From: Planktothrix rubescens CCAP 1459/22
GTDB taxonomy: Bacteria; Cyanobacteriota; Cyanobacteriia; Cyanobacteriales; Microcoleaceae
Assembly (NCBI GenBank): GCA_904830895.1
Contig: LR882958.1
Location: forward strand, 1,792,001-1,856,000
DNA length: 64,000 nucleotides
Reading direction: 5' to 3'
The notes below the pieces were generated by a model, which was given only the letters and a program-made list of their open reading frames with translations, searched no databases and was not told the DNA's origin. Shown here one piece after another: positions 35,101 through 45,535 of the stretch. The first letter of the stretch is position 1. Every line of letters begins with the position of its first letter. Position numbers and translations under genes: made by a program.

Positions 35101-35201
35101 GAGTTTTCATTTAATTTTCCTTGAACTTCTGTTCTGGCTTGTTCTGTTCTAATTTGATCTTCTAACTTTTGCTGTTTTATCCAGTAGTCTAAATGTTTCA
35201 T
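35079..35201 (-). pseudogene. Small ORF truncated by the IS630 relic
   Basis: Reverse-strand ATG at 35201 opens 40 codons (MKHLDYWIKQQKLEDQIRTE, ARTEVQGKLNENS...). The last six codons (DKLLFI and stop) are read from IS630 terminal-repeat sequence, so the original gene was longer. It starts 8 bases after the stop of the TPR-like gene, suggesting an operon. Identity unknown. Confidence 0.4.
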
Positions 35202-35209
35202 AACTGGAT

Positions 35210-35635
35210 TTATTTTTTATTTTGCTGTTTTAATTGAGTTAATGAATTTTGATAATCCTGCCGATCAGGATATAATTTCACCAACTTTTCTAAGGGTTCA
35301 ATTGCTCCTTGAATATTATTTTGTTGTAGGCGAACATTCACTAATCCTTCCAATGCTGTGGGGTTATTGGGTTCCCGTTTTAATACAATTTCGTAGCCTT
35401 TTTCTTGCTTTTGTAATAAAGCACTTGCAGATTGTTGTTCTGTGGTTTGAGTCGCTTCAGGTTTTTTTTCAAATCCACTTTTAAACACTTTTCCTAATCC
35501 AAATATACTCGTTCCAAAAAAAGACAGTATTGATAGGATCATAATCACTCTTTGTACCTGTTTAAAGCGTTCCATTTTACGGATACGCTCTGATCCATAT
35601 TGTTTTTCTAATGATTGTTTCTCGGCGGGATTCAT
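35210..35635 (-). CDS. Membrane-anchored TPR-like protein
   Basis: A 141-residue protein with a basic N-terminus, one membrane helix (VIMILSILSFFGTSIFGLG, about residues 30-48), a Gln/Thr-rich linker and a C-terminal tetratricopeptide-like region (GYEIVLKREPNNPTALEGLV, NIQGAIEPLEKLVKLYPD). It probably exposes the repeat as a protein-binding module on one side of the membrane. Partner unknown. Confidence 0.65.
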   Translation of the reverse strand: MNPAEKQSLEKQYGSERIRKMERFKQVQRVIMILSILSFFGTSIFGLGKVFKSGFEKKPEATQTTEQQSASALLQKQEKGYEIVLKREPNNPTALEGLVNVRLQQNNIQGAIEPLEKLVKLYPDRQDYQNSLTQLKQQNKK

Positions 35636-35715
35636 TGCTTATACCTTCCTCTTATTTTCAATTAGTTGGCTTTTTAATCGTACCTATTTTCAGAATACCC
35701 AATGTGATCTCAAAA

Positions 35716-36570
35716 CTAATCAGAACTGAGTTCGGGTAATTCGCCAAACTGTTGACGGTAGCGGTTGAGTAAGGTTTCTAACTCCTGGGAACGTTCTTGG
35801 GCTTGTTCGGCTTGAAGTTGGGCTTGTTCGGCCTGAAGTTGAGCTTGTTCGGCCTGAAGTTGAGCTTGTTCGGCCTGAAGTTGGGCTTGTTCGGCTTGAA
35901 GTTGGGCTTGTTCGGCTTGAAGTTGGGCTTGTTCGGCTTTTTGTGCAGATAATTCATCGGGTGTCGGCAGAATTTCACCTTCTGAAGTTGCCCATCTTAA
36001 CCATACCGTTTCAACGGTTTTATAAACCCCTGACCATCGGACTAATGATAAGCCTAATTGTTGACTGAATAACCGATTAAATTGATCGGGAAAAATTGGT
36101 TCATAACTACCATTAATTAGGATAAATCCTGCCAAATCATCAGGCTTAAAGGGGTCAAACCAGAAATATTCAGGAACCCGAACTTGATTTTGATAGATAA
36201 TTTTTTTGTTGGTTTTATCTTCTTGGGCGGTACTGGGTGATAATAGTTCAATGATCACATCGGGGGCTTTTCCTTCTTCCCAAACGACCCAACTTTTTCG
36301 TTCTTTTTTGGGAACTCCTAATACGGCAAAAAAATCGGGGCCTTTGAAGTCTTGATTCCGCACTTGGGCTAAACTAAAATAGAGGAACATATTGCCCCCA
36401 ACATAACCATCTTCTCGCGGTTCTAACCAAGGAATTAACGGATCAATTAGTAAATCCATTTGCATTTTATGGCGTTGGGTTTCCATGGGGACTCCATCGT
36501 CAAAGGGTAGTTCGTCTTGGGTAGGAGGTAATATTAACCCAAAGGGGATTGTTTCTTGTGATAGTGACAT
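35716..36570 (-). CDS. Uma2-family protein with tandem heptad tail
   Basis: A 284-residue DUF820 protein. The nuclease-like core has the motif KAPDVIIELLSPSTAQEDKTN, then VPEYFWFDPF. The C-terminus carries six perfect AEQAQLQ heptads and a seventh variant (AEQAQER) before SQELETLLNRYRQQFGELPE, predicting a long coiled coil. The heptads are encoded by 21-bp DNA repeats (about 35799-35938), so repeat number can change by slippage without frameshift. The ATG at 36570 is preferred to 36579. Function of the family is unsettled. Confidence 0.78.
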   Translation of the reverse strand: MSLSQETIPFGLILPPTQDELPFDDGVPMETQRHKMQMDLLIDPLIPWLEPREDGYVGGNMFLYFSLAQVRNQDFKGPDFFAVLGVPKKERKSWVVWEEGKAPDVIIELLSPSTAQEDKTNKKIIYQNQVRVPEYFWFDPFKPDDLAGFILINGSYEPIFPDQFNRLFSQQLGLSLVRWSGVYKTVETVWLRWATSEGEILPTPDELSAQKAEQAQLQAEQAQLQAEQAQLQAEQAQLQAEQAQLQAEQAQLQAEQAQERSQELETLLNRYRQQFGELPELSSD

Positions 36571-36670
36571 GGCTCTCAATTAATCAATAGATTAATGATT
36601 TTTAGGATATTATATCACAGTCAAATACCGATAGTGTGGGTAGTAACTATTAAATTTACAATCAAACAGT

Positions 36671-36719
36671 TTGTTGTTGCGCTTCAGCGCTCTTTTTAGG
36701 AGTGCTAAAGCCCAACAAC
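36671..36719. repeat. GTTGTTGCGC hairpin
   Basis: GTTGTTGCGCTTCAGCGC and GTGCTAAAGCCCAACAAC form an imperfect inverted repeat ending at the stop codon of the AbrB-like gene. It belongs to the same family as the arrays at 14143, 14344 and 41347. Confidence 0.7.
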
Positions 36720-37846
36720 TAGGTTGGTTTAGATTGTTTTTGACTTTTAATTAATACATTCGCAAACCAAGGACTAATTAATAATATCAATAACATTCGA
36801 GTCATTTGCATAGCTAATACAATTCCGGCATCTCCTCCGAGTTGAATTACCGTTGCGATCATTGCTGTAATTCCTCCGGGTGTGGAACCTAATATCGCCG
36901 TCATGGTATCAACTTGGGTAATTTGATGGAAAATATAACCTGCACCCAAACAGAATAAAATTAAGATCAGAACTAAAACAATTTCAATTAAAACAGCCTT
37001 CCAAAGTTTTTTGGCATTCTGCCAGTCAAACTTTAAACCAACAGAAAACCCGACAAATAATAGCCCAATAGTAAATAGCAAAGGAGGCATTTTAATTGAA
37101 TATGGAACTGTCCAAAAAACAATTAAACTAACTAGAAACGGCCCCAAAAACAAGGCTGAAGGTAAACGCAACTTTTCCCCAAAAACGATTCCTAATGCCG
37201 CACAACCTCCCAGAATTGCTAGGTTGTAAAACATTGGTAAAGCAGGTGAAGTGTCAAGGGAAGTAGATACCACAGACCCAATAGCCACATCCCCCGCAAA
37301 CCAGAACCCGACGAGGGCAGGAACAATTAATGCTACTAATAGAATCCGCAGATATTGTAACAGAGCAACGGCGATCGCATCGGCCCCCATTTCCTCACTC
37401 ATGGCAATTAAACTGTAACTCGCCCCAGGGACACAACTGAGAAACCCTGTCGCCCGGTCAATTCCGCCCCAGCGCCCTAAAAAATAACCATTCAAAATAC
37501 TCATCCCCCCGGTCACCAAAATACAGAGCATCAGGGGAAAGGCGTAAGTTCCCATTAAACCGATAGTATTAAGTGAAAAGCCCGTAGCTGTAGAAATCGC
37601 CACAATAGCTTGACCGACAATAAAAAAGATCGGGGGTAGGGGCTGAGGTTTCCCCTGAAACACCGCATAAATAATCCCCGCCACCATTGGGCCAATCAGC
37701 CAAGCAACGGGAACCTGCAACCAATTGAATAGATAACCAACGCCCACAGCTAACATAAATAGAGGTAGAAGATGGGCAAGTTGGGGCAAAGTTTGAGATA
37801 ACTCTTGCCTCCAGTGGGTGAGGGTATTTTGATAGTTTATATTCAT
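36719..37846 (-). CDS. AbrB-family (PF05145-type) membrane protein
   Basis: A 375-residue polytopic protein with about ten hydrophobic helices and an internal two-fold repeat. Motifs: PVAWLIGPMVAGIIYA, RATGFLSCVPGASYSLIAMS and TAILGSTPGGITAMIATVIQ, diagnostic of the family misnamed AbrB or ammonia monooxygenase. It is a predicted transporter of unknown substrate. Start at 37846 gives a soluble N-terminus before helix 1. Intact. Confidence 0.82.
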   Translation of the reverse strand: MNINYQNTLTHWRQELSQTLPQLAHLLPLFMLAVGVGYLFNWLQVPVAWLIGPMVAGIIYAVFQGKPQPLPPIFFIVGQAIVAISTATGFSLNTIGLMGTYAFPLMLCILVTGGMSILNGYFLGRWGGIDRATGFLSCVPGASYSLIAMSEEMGADAIAVALLQYLRILLVALIVPALVGFWFAGDVAIGSVVSTSLDTSPALPMFYNLAILGGCAALGIVFGEKLRLPSALFLGPFLVSLIVFWTVPYSIKMPPLLFTIGLLFVGFSVGLKFDWQNAKKLWKAVLIEIVLVLILILFCLGAGYIFHQITQVDTMTAILGSTPGGITAMIATVIQLGGDAGIVLAMQMTRMLLILLISPWFANVLIKSQKQSKPT

Positions 37847-37874
37847 TGAATAGAGGCGATTTTTGATTAAAATT

Positions 37875-38336
37875 CTATGGCTTTGGAATCGATTTAAGAG
37901 TCGTTAAAGCCTCATCAACGTGACGCCCAAAATCCAGCATAGAATCAAACAGATGTCGCACCACACCCTCCCTATCAATTACATAGGTAACGCGACCCGG
38001 TAGCACCCACATCGTTGCTGGAACACCATAGAGTTGACGAACTTTATTCCCGGTATCGCTCAACAAAATAAATGGAAGATTGTATTTTGTGGCAAACTGT
38101 TGATGAGATTGGGCCGTGTCTGAACTAATCCCAATTACTTCGGCTCCCGCATCTGTAAAGACTTGATAAGCATCTCGAAAGGCGCAGGCTTCGGCGGTAC
38201 AGCCAGGAGTATCATCCTTGGGATAGAAGTAGAGGACAACGGATTTTTTTCCCTGAAAGTCTTCGATACTCACTAATTCGCCCGTTTGCGAAGCTAAGGT
38301 GAAATCAGGAGCCATATCTCCTACTTTAACGGCCAT
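37875..38336 (-). CDS. bcp: Peroxiredoxin Q (thioredoxin-dependent thiol peroxidase)
   Basis: A 153-residue Prx of the BCP/PrxQ class that reduces H2O2 and alkyl peroxides with thioredoxin. The peroxidatic Cys46 and resolving Cys51 are in TPGCTAEACAFRD, the five-residue spacing typical of PrxQ. VVLYFYPKDDTPGC and ISSDTAQSHQQF complete the active site. It lies upstream of the AbrB-like gene on the same strand with a 28-base gap. Confidence 0.93.
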   Translation of the reverse strand: MAVKVGDMAPDFTLASQTGELVSIEDFQGKKSVVLYFYPKDDTPGCTAEACAFRDAYQVFTDAGAEVIGISSDTAQSHQQFATKYNLPFILLSDTGNKVRQLYGVPATMWVLPGRVTYVIDREGVVRHLFDSMLDFGRHVDEALTTLKSIPKP

Positions 38337-38410
38337 ATTGGTAATAACCCTGTATGATTTGGTGAAATGTTAACATTTGTATCATAGCGCCAACAATGAG
38401 ATCCAGAGAT

Positions 38411-38547
38411 CCAGCGATTGAAATCGTGGCTACACAACCCAAACCCGCCTGCGCGGGTTGAAGATAAAATCAGAGAACATTATGTTAATCTGTTAATTAG
38501 TCCGCGCAGGCGGACTTAGTTTGTGTAGCCGCGATTTCAATCGCTGG
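38411..38547. mobile_element. 137-bp MITE-like inverted-repeat element
   Basis: CCAGCGATTGAAATCGTGGC at 38411 and the near complement GCCGCGATTTCAATCGCTGG ending at 38547 form about 26-bp ends with one mismatch. Inner arms CCCGCCTGCGCGGG and GTCCGCGCAGGCGGAC are also palindromic. The centre is 40 AT-rich bases with no gene. Size and structure fit a non-autonomous element or a large REP-like repeat. Confidence 0.65.
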
Positions 38548-38631
38548 GTGAAAAATTATGGGTGAAAAATTCATTTGTACTATTTAACGAATTCTCTAAA
38601 ATAATATTAACCCCAAATTACCATTTTTCCC

Positions 38632-40194
38632 ATGAAAACATTATTAATTTATCCCCAATTCCCGTCTACATTTTGGTCGTATGAAAAAATCCTAGAATTA
38701 GTTGATCGCAAAGTATTGTTACCGCCCCTGGGATTAATTACGGTAGCGGCAATTTTGCCTCAAACTTGGCAATTCAAACTGGTTGATCGTAATATTACTG
38801 CTGTAACTGAAGCCGAATGGGAATGGGCAGAATTAGTCATCCTTTCGGGAATGATTGTGCAGAAATCCGATTTTATTGCTCAAATTCAAGAAGCCAAAAA
38901 ACGCGGAAAATTAGTTGGAGTTGGTGGCCCCTATCCCACTTCTGTCCCCCATGAAATTGAAAGTTCCGGGGCAGATTTTCTGATTTTAGATGAAGGGGAA
39001 ATTACCCTACCCATGTTTATAGAAGCTCTGGAAAAAGGTGAAACTTCCGGGGTATTTCGCACAGAAGAAAAACCCAGTGTCACCTCAACTCCTATTCCCC
39101 GTTACGATTTATTAGAATTAGATGCTTATGATTCTATGTCGGTACAATTCTCCCGTGGATGTCCGTTTCAATGTGAATTTTGTGACATTATTGTGCTGTA
39201 TGGTCGCAAACCCCGCACTAAAACTCCAGAACAATTATTAAAGGAATTAGACTATCTTTATGAATTGGGATGGCGACGATCAATATTCATGGTAGATGAT
39301 AATTTTATCGGGAATAAACGGAATGTGAAATTACTGTTAAAAGCTCTAAAAATCTGGCAAGCGGAACATCAATATCCTTTCCGATTTAATACAGAAGCCT
39401 CCATAGATTTAGCCGATGATGGTGAATTAATGGAATCGATGGTGGAATGTAACTTTGATGCGGTTTTCTTGGGAATTGAAACCCCAGATACCAGTAGTTT
39501 AGAAATGACCAAAAAATATCAAAATAACCGCAGTCCGTTATTAGAAGCCGTTGATAAAATTATCCGCACTGGCTTACGTCCAATGGCGGGATTTATTCTA
39601 GGATTTGATGGGGAAAAACCCGGGGCGGGATATCGAATTATTGAATTTGTCGAAAAATCTGCGATTCCCACGGCTTTATTTAGTATGTTACAAGCCTTAC
39701 CCAATACCGCTTTATGGCATCGTTTAGAGAAGGAAGGACGGTTAATTAATCCTAAAAAGTTTGATATTAACCAAACCACATTAATTAACTTTGTTCCTAC
39801 CCGTCCCGTTGAAGAAATTGCCCAAGAATATATTGAAACCTTCTGGCAATTATATGATCCCGAACGTTATTTAGAACGCACCTATCGCTGTTTCTTGAAG
39901 TTGGGTGCGCCCAAATGTAATCCCCCAGGTAAATTCCCCAGTTGGATTGATTTAAAAGCCTTAACAACTGTAATTTGGCGACAGGGAATTAAACGCCAAA
40001 CTCGCTGGAAATTCTGGGGATATTTGTTTAGTATTATCAAACATAATCCCGCCGTCTGCGGGCAGTATTTAACCCTATGCGCCCATAACGAACATTTCTT
40101 AGAATATCGCCAAATTGTTAAAACTGAAATTGAACAACAGTTGGCAGAATATCAAGCCCAAAAAGCCCAACTTCCCACCAAAATTCCCGCATAA
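38632..40194 (+). CDS. B12-binding domain radical SAM protein
   Basis: A 520-residue enzyme. The N-terminal half is a cobalamin-binding-like Rossmann domain (LLPPLGLITVAAILPQ, GKLVGVGGPYPTSVP). The radical SAM cluster motif Cx3Cx2C is in SRGCPFQCEFCDI (around residues 180-187). The C-terminal domain resembles DUF4070 (YIETFWQLYDPERYL). Relatives include methylases of unactivated carbons such as hopanoid C-2 methylase HpnP. No shc or other hopanoid gene is near, so I leave the substrate open. Intact. Confidence 0.82.
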   Translation: MKTLLIYPQFPSTFWSYEKILELVDRKVLLPPLGLITVAAILPQTWQFKLVDRNITAVTEAEWEWAELVILSGMIVQKSDFIAQIQEAKKRGKLVGVGGPYPTSVPHEIESSGADFLILDEGEITLPMFIEALEKGETSGVFRTEEKPSVTSTPIPRYDLLELDAYDSMSVQFSRGCPFQCEFCDIIVLYGRKPRTKTPEQLLKELDYLYELGWRRSIFMVDDNFIGNKRNVKLLLKALKIWQAEHQYPFRFNTEASIDLADDGELMESMVECNFDAVFLGIETPDTSSLEMTKKYQNNRSPLLEAVDKIIRTGLRPMAGFILGFDGEKPGAGYRIIEFVEKSAIPTALFSMLQALPNTALWHRLEKEGRLINPKKFDINQTTLINFVPTRPVEEIAQEYIETFWQLYDPERYLERTYRCFLKLGAPKCNPPGKFPSWIDLKALTTVIWRQGIKRQTRWKFWGYLFSIIKHNPAVCGQYLTLCAHNEHFLEYRQIVKTEIEQQLAEYQAQKAQLPTKIPA

Positions 40195-40530
40195 TTCAAT
40201 CATTAACCCGTAGGGTGCGGCCATTAACGCCCTGTAGAGACGTTCCATGCAACATCTCTACAGGAGAGATTTCAGCTTAATTTCACACTAATGCTTACCC
40301 ATCCCCTGGTTATTGATAAATTTATTTTAAAGACATGGAATAATAAATGATATTTATACAAAAATAATATTTTTTATAATTTCTTAATAATTTATTTAAG
40401 ATTTTATTAATTTTTCTGAATTTGCTAGATATGACACCAAAATTGATCAATTTTATGGTAAGTTTCAACTGAAACTCATCAGGATTAAAACTGATAGTTA
40501 AATTCAAGTGCATTCTCAAGAGGTTTAATA
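40195..40530. other. Intergenic stretch with a GTAGAGACG palindrome
   Basis: About 335 AT-rich bases. A GTAGAGACG-family inverted repeat (CTGTAGAGACGTTCCATG and CAACATCTCTACAG) lies at 40231-40263. The rest, 40320-40500, is extremely AT-rich and contains no gene I can support; it should contain the aqpZ promoter. Confidence 0.55.
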
Positions 40531-41280
40531 ATGCCATTGACTAAGAAGTGTCTTGCCGAGTTCATGGGAACATTTTGGCTAGTTTTTGGAGGGTGTGGAT
40601 CTGCTGTTTTTGCCGCCGCATTTCCCGATGGAACTACTAACCCCCTTGGGATTGGATTTGCCGGGGTTGCATTAGCTTTTGGTTTAACCGTTTTAACCAT
40701 GGCCTATGCCATAGGTCATATTTCCGGTTGCCATCTCAATCCGGCGGTTTCCTTTGGATTATGGGCGGGTAAACGCTTCTCTGGAGGTAAAGATTTAGCC
40801 CTTTATATTGGATCTCAAGTTGCCGGGGCAATTGTAGCATCCTTAGTGCTTTATTTAATTGTCAATGGGAAAGCCGGATTTGATGCAGTGGCTTTTAAAG
40901 GTGGTTCTAACCCCTTTGCCACCAATGGATATGGCGAACATTCTCCCGGCGGTTACAATCTCGTTTCCGCTCTGCTGGGTGAATTTGTGTTGACATTTAT
41001 GTTCTTGATGGTGATTATGGGATCAACCGATAGTCGCGCACCTCAAGGATTTGCCCCGATTGCTATTGGTTTGGGATTAACCTTAATTCACCTAATCGGA
41101 ATTCCAGTCACCAATGTATCTGTAAATCCAGCCCGTAGCACTGGCCCAGCATTATTTGTTGGCGGTTGGGCAATTCAGCAATTATGGTTGTTTTGGTTCG
41201 CCCCTATTTTGGGAGGAATTGCCGCCGGGTTCACCTATAATTCCTTATTTGGTGAATCCCCATCTGATCCCAATTCTTAA
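40531..41280 (+). CDS. aqpZ: Aquaporin Z
   Basis: A 249-residue water channel with six membrane helices. Both NPA boxes are present: [13 protein letters not shown] and [13 protein letters not shown]. The selectivity-filter Arg follows the second [23 protein letters not shown] is the usual N-terminus of bacterial AqpZ. Followed by an array of hairpin repeats. Intact. Confidence 0.94.
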   Translation: MPLTKKCLAEFMGTFWLVFGGCGSAVFAAAFPDGTTNPLGIGFAGVALAFGLTVLTMAYAIGHISGCHLNPAVSFGLWAGKRFSGGKDLALYIGSQVAGAIVASLVLYLIVNGKAGFDAVAFKGGSNPFATNGYGEHSPGGYNLVSALLGEFVLTFMFLMVIMGSTDSRAPQGFAPIAIGLGLTLIHLIGIPVTNVSVNPARSTGPALFVGGWAIQQLWLFWFAPILGGIAAGFTYNSLFGESPSDPNS

Positions 41281-41346
41281 TCAATCAAAACTCTAAATTA
41301 ATCCTCGTTTTGTGTTTAATACTTTCTTCTGTAAGTAGGTGGTCAA

Positions 41347-41593
41347 AAAGCCCGTTGTTGCGCTTAAGCGCAATTAAGTGGTGCGCAGCAAGCGCAACAA
41401 CAAGTTTAAAAAGCCCGTTGTTGCGCTTAAGCGCAATTAAGTGGTGCGCTTAAGCGCAACAACAAGTTCAAAAAGCCCGTTGTTGCGCTTAAGCGCAATT
41501 AAGTGGTGCGCAGCAAGCGCAACAACAAGTTCAAAAGCTCCTTGTTGTGCTTGGGCGCACTAACCCGATGCGCAGCAAGCGCAACAACAAGTT
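41347..41593. repeat. Four tandem ~62-bp hairpin repeats
   Basis: Four units built from GTTGTTGCGCTTAAGCGC...GGTGCGCAGCAAGCGCAACAAC and joined by AAGTTCAAAAAGCCC. The first three are almost identical; the fourth is diverged. Each is itself an inverted repeat. The array fills the gap between convergent aqpZ and prfC and ends just short of the prfC stop codon. Confidence 0.88.
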
Positions 41594-41598
41594 AAATC

Positions 41599-43248
41599 CT
41601 ATTCTTCCTCTCCCGATTCAAGCGGTTGAATTGAAACTACCGGAGCAATAGAAGTCAGTTTTAACTCAGGATGATCGGCTTCAGCTTGACGACAATTCCA
41701 TTCATTTTTAAATAGTAAAACCGGACGATCCCAACTATCTTTAACCACCGCAGCGTTAAAAATTCGTCCAACTTTATTTAAAACTTCCCAACCTCCTGTT
41801 ACCCAACGAGCCACACTATAGGGTAGAGGTTCTAATAGAGTTTCGGCCCCATATTCATTTTGCAATCTAAACTGAACTACCTCAAATTGAAGTTGACCGA
41901 CCGCAGCCAAAATTGGATCTCGTTTAGCTTCATCAATGGAAAACATAATTTGTACCGCTCCTTCTTCTCGCAATTCCAAAACCCCTTTATGGAACTGTTT
42001 AAACTTAGAAGGATTAGGATTTTTTAAATAGGCAAATAACTCCGGGGTAAAACAGGGAATCCCTTCATATTCTAATTTTTTGCCCATATAAATTGTATCC
42101 CCAATGGCAAAAACCCCAGGATTATTTAATCCAATTACATCCCCAGGATAGGCAGTTTCAATTGATTGTCTTTCCTGAGCAAATAATTTTTGAGGACGGG
42201 AAAGACGGACAACTTTTCCCGTGCGGGCATGATTTACCGTCATATCTTTTTCAAATTTTCCTGTACAAACTCGCACAAAAGCCACCCGATCTCGGTGTTT
42301 GGCATCCATATTAGCTTGTAGTTTAAATACAAAGCCCGTAAACTCAGGATATTCGGGTTCCATATCCCCCAAGGTACTCAGATGGGAACCGGGTTTTAAA
42401 GCATAATCTAAGAAGGAATCTAAGAATAATTGAACCCCAAAATTAGTCATGGCACTGCCGAAGAAAACCGGGGTCATTTTTCCAGCATGAACTAAATCCA
42501 GATCAAATTCCGAACCCGCGTGTTCAAGTAGTTCTAATTCTTCTTTTAATTGATGATAAAGATCCGGATCTAATAATTCATTAATTCTAGGATCATCTAA
42601 ATCAAAAACCCGATCTAAAGCTTCTCGACTGCCATGGGCGGTACGTTCAAATAAATGAATTTTTTGTTTGCGACGATCAAATACTCCTTGAAAGCGATCG
42701 CCCGTACCAATTGGCCAATTTATGGGATAGGTTTTTAACCCTAATTCTTTTTCAATTTCATCAAGTAATTCTAAGGGTTCTTGACCCGGACGATCCATTT
42801 TATTAATAAAAGTAAAAATAGGCAGACCTCGCAGTTTGCAGACTTCAAAAAGTTTGCGAGTTTGCGGCTCTAAACCCTTGGCGGCATCTTCTAACATCAC
42901 CGCGTTATCGGCTGCGGCTAAAGTGCGGTAGGTATCTTCACTAAAATCTTGGTGTCCGGGTGTATCTAGCAGATTAATTTGACAGTTGTTATACTCGAAC
43001 TGCAAAACCGTTGAGGTAATCGAAATTCCCCGTTGTTGTTCCATTGCCATCCAGTCTGAGGTAGCATGACGTTGAGCCTTCCGTACTTTAACAGCACCTG
43101 CTTCGTGAATGGCACCTCCGTAGAGGAGTAATTTTTCTGTCAGGGTGGTTTTTCCAGCATCAGGGTGAGAAATAATTGCAAAATTGCGACGTCGCTCAAC
43201 CTCCGCTTGAATTTCGGTTTGAATTTCGGTTTGAATTTCTGTAGTCAT
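41599..43248 (-). CDS. prfC: Peptide chain release factor 3
   Basis: A 549-residue GTPase that recycles RF1/RF2 after termination. G1 [20 protein letters not shown]3 [17 protein letters not shown]4 [12 protein letters not shown]. Full length. The N-terminus has three TEIQ units ([17 protein letters not shown]) encoded by near-identical 12-bp repeats, an unusual small extension before the first strand. Confidence 0.95.
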   Translation of the reverse strand: MTTEIQTEIQTEIQAEVERRRNFAIISHPDAGKTTLTEKLLLYGGAIHEAGAVKVRKAQRHATSDWMAMEQQRGISITSTVLQFEYNNCQINLLDTPGHQDFSEDTYRTLAAADNAVMLEDAAKGLEPQTRKLFEVCKLRGLPIFTFINKMDRPGQEPLELLDEIEKELGLKTYPINWPIGTGDRFQGVFDRRKQKIHLFERTAHGSREALDRVFDLDDPRINELLDPDLYHQLKEELELLEHAGSEFDLDLVHAGKMTPVFFGSAMTNFGVQLFLDSFLDYALKPGSHLSTLGDMEPEYPEFTGFVFKLQANMDAKHRDRVAFVRVCTGKFEKDMTVNHARTGKVVRLSRPQKLFAQERQSIETAYPGDVIGLNNPGVFAIGDTIYMGKKLEYEGIPCFTPELFAYLKNPNPSKFKQFHKGVLELREEGAVQIMFSIDEAKRDPILAAVGQLQFEVVQFRLQNEYGAETLLEPLPYSVARWVTGGWEVLNKVGRIFNAAVVKDSWDRPVLLFKNEWNCRQAEADHPELKLTSIAPVVSIQPLESGEEE

Positions 43249-45535
43249 GAGAGCCTAAATCTGGAATTTGTGATCAAACTTATAATTATAGAGGCTAAAG
43301 TAGATTTTTGCTCAATGCTATATAATCAACCTATACTTTTGGAGTGTTTATTAATCAATAATTGCGTTATTTTTGTAGTTTAATTCAATTTTTTATTGTG
43401 TTTTTTCTTTGATAAAAAAATTTATCAACGGTTATGACTTTCACCTGGATAATTTTACAACAAATGGTTGCAATGGCTTTATTGATGTCTCCTAATTCCT
43501 GGGATTTTTGGCAATCTCAATTAATCGCGCTTCATCTTGTCTCAGATTTGGTGATTGCACTGGTTTATTTTGCGATTCCTATTTCATTCATTTACTTTGT
43601 TCGTCAGCGTCAAAATTCATCCTACTCCAGTATTTTTATCCTGTTTAGTATATTTATTTTTGCCTTTGGAATCAATCATTTGATGGCGATTTTAACCCTT
43701 TGGTATCCTGTGTATTGGTTATCGGAAGGACTGAAGACTATCCCGGCTATCATTTCTGTTGTTACAGCCTGTACAATTATTCCTTTAGTCCCCAAACTTT
43801 TAAAACTTAGAAATCCCGATAAATTAGAAAAAGTTACGCGATATATTGGCATAATTATTGATATAAATGGTCAAGAAAAAACCGAGAAAGCTCTAAAAGA
43901 ATCCCAACAAATGCTGCAATTAATTATGAATACGATCCCTCAGAGAGTTTTTTGGAAGAATCGAAATTCCGTTTTTCTAGGGTGTAATTTACAATTAGCT
44001 TTGGATGTGGGATTAAAGTCTCCTGAAGATATTATTGGTAAAACAGATTATGATTTCAGTTGGACTTTGGATCAAGCTGAATTTTATCGACAAGTTGATC
44101 AAGAGATTATGGAAACGAATACCCCTCGTTATCGGATTATCGAAACTCAATTACAAGCAAATGGCAAACAATGTTGGATAGAAACCAATAAAATTCCCTT
44201 TCATGATTCTGAGGGAAATGTGGTAGGAATATTAGGAACATACGAGGATATTACAGAGCGGAAATTAGCGGAAGAATTATTAGCAGAATCTGAAACTCGA
44301 TTTCGACAATTAGCTCAACAGGAAAAACTAATGAATCATTTAGCTAATCAAATCCGCAATTCCTTAGATTTAAAGACAATTTTAGAAACAACAGTTTTAC
44401 AGGTTTGGGAATTAATGAAGGTTGATCGATGCTATTTTTGTTGGTATCGACGGGAAGAAACTAAATTTAATTTAGATAGTAAAAATCCATCTCAACCTTA
44501 TTCAAGTGGGGCCTATTGGGAAATTGCTATTGAAGCTAAAGATCCGGCTTTTCCAGATATTGTTGGTCAATATTATTTAGAAGAAGTAGGCATTTGGTCG
44601 GAGCAATATTTGAATTTAAACATAGGACGAATTGATTATGTTAGTAATCTTCCTGATTCTCAAGAAAAATCATGTTTACTCCAGTTTGGATTTGTTTCTG
44701 TGCTGTCTCTCCCCATCCAAACCCAAATGGGAGAAATCGGGGTTTTAGTTTGTGGAAATCATCAAGAAACCCGTTGCTGGAGTGATTCTGAAGTCGAATT
44801 ATTACAGTCTGTGACGGCGCAAGTGGCGATCGCAATTAATCAAGCCCAACTCTATAACCAAACCAGGGAAGCGGCGACTTTAGCTAGAGCTCAAACCCTA
44901 GAATTAGAAGCGACTTTAAATAAATTACGACAAACTCAAGCCCATTTAATTCAAACGGAAAAGATGTCTTCTTTAGGTCAGTTAGTGGCAGGAGTTGCCC
45001 ATGAAATCAATAATCCCATTAATTTTATTTATGGAAATGTTGATTATGCTGCCCAATATCTGGATGATTTATTAAATTTAGTAGCCCTATATCGGGAGCG
45101 TTATCCCGATCCCGTTTCTGATATTCAAGAAATGATTGAAACCGTAGATATAGATTTTTTGCAACAAGATTTTCCGAAATTATTAATTTCAATGAAAGTC
45201 GGGGCGAGTCGGATTCAACAAATTGTTTTATCCCTAAGAAATTTTTCGCGTTTAGATGAAGCAGATGTCAAACAAGTTAATTTACATGAGGGCTTGGAAA
45301 ATACATTATTGATTTTACAAAATCGCTTATCAGAAACTGGAGAAAGACAAAAAATTCAGGTGATCAAAAACTATGGGGAATTGCCCTTAGTCCATTGTTA
45401 TGCAGGTCAGATTAATCAAGTCTTTATGAATTTACTCACTAATGCTATTGATGCTATTCAGGAGCGAATTGTAGAACAAAATCAACAAATTATTTCTCAT
45501 CTTAATTCTAATGATGTAGAGTTATATCCTGAAGA

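Noticed and set aside
38632-40194. Firm call as hopanoid methylase HpnP
   Set aside because: The radical SAM/B12 architecture fits, but many related cyanobacterial proteins share it and no hopanoid genes are adjacent.
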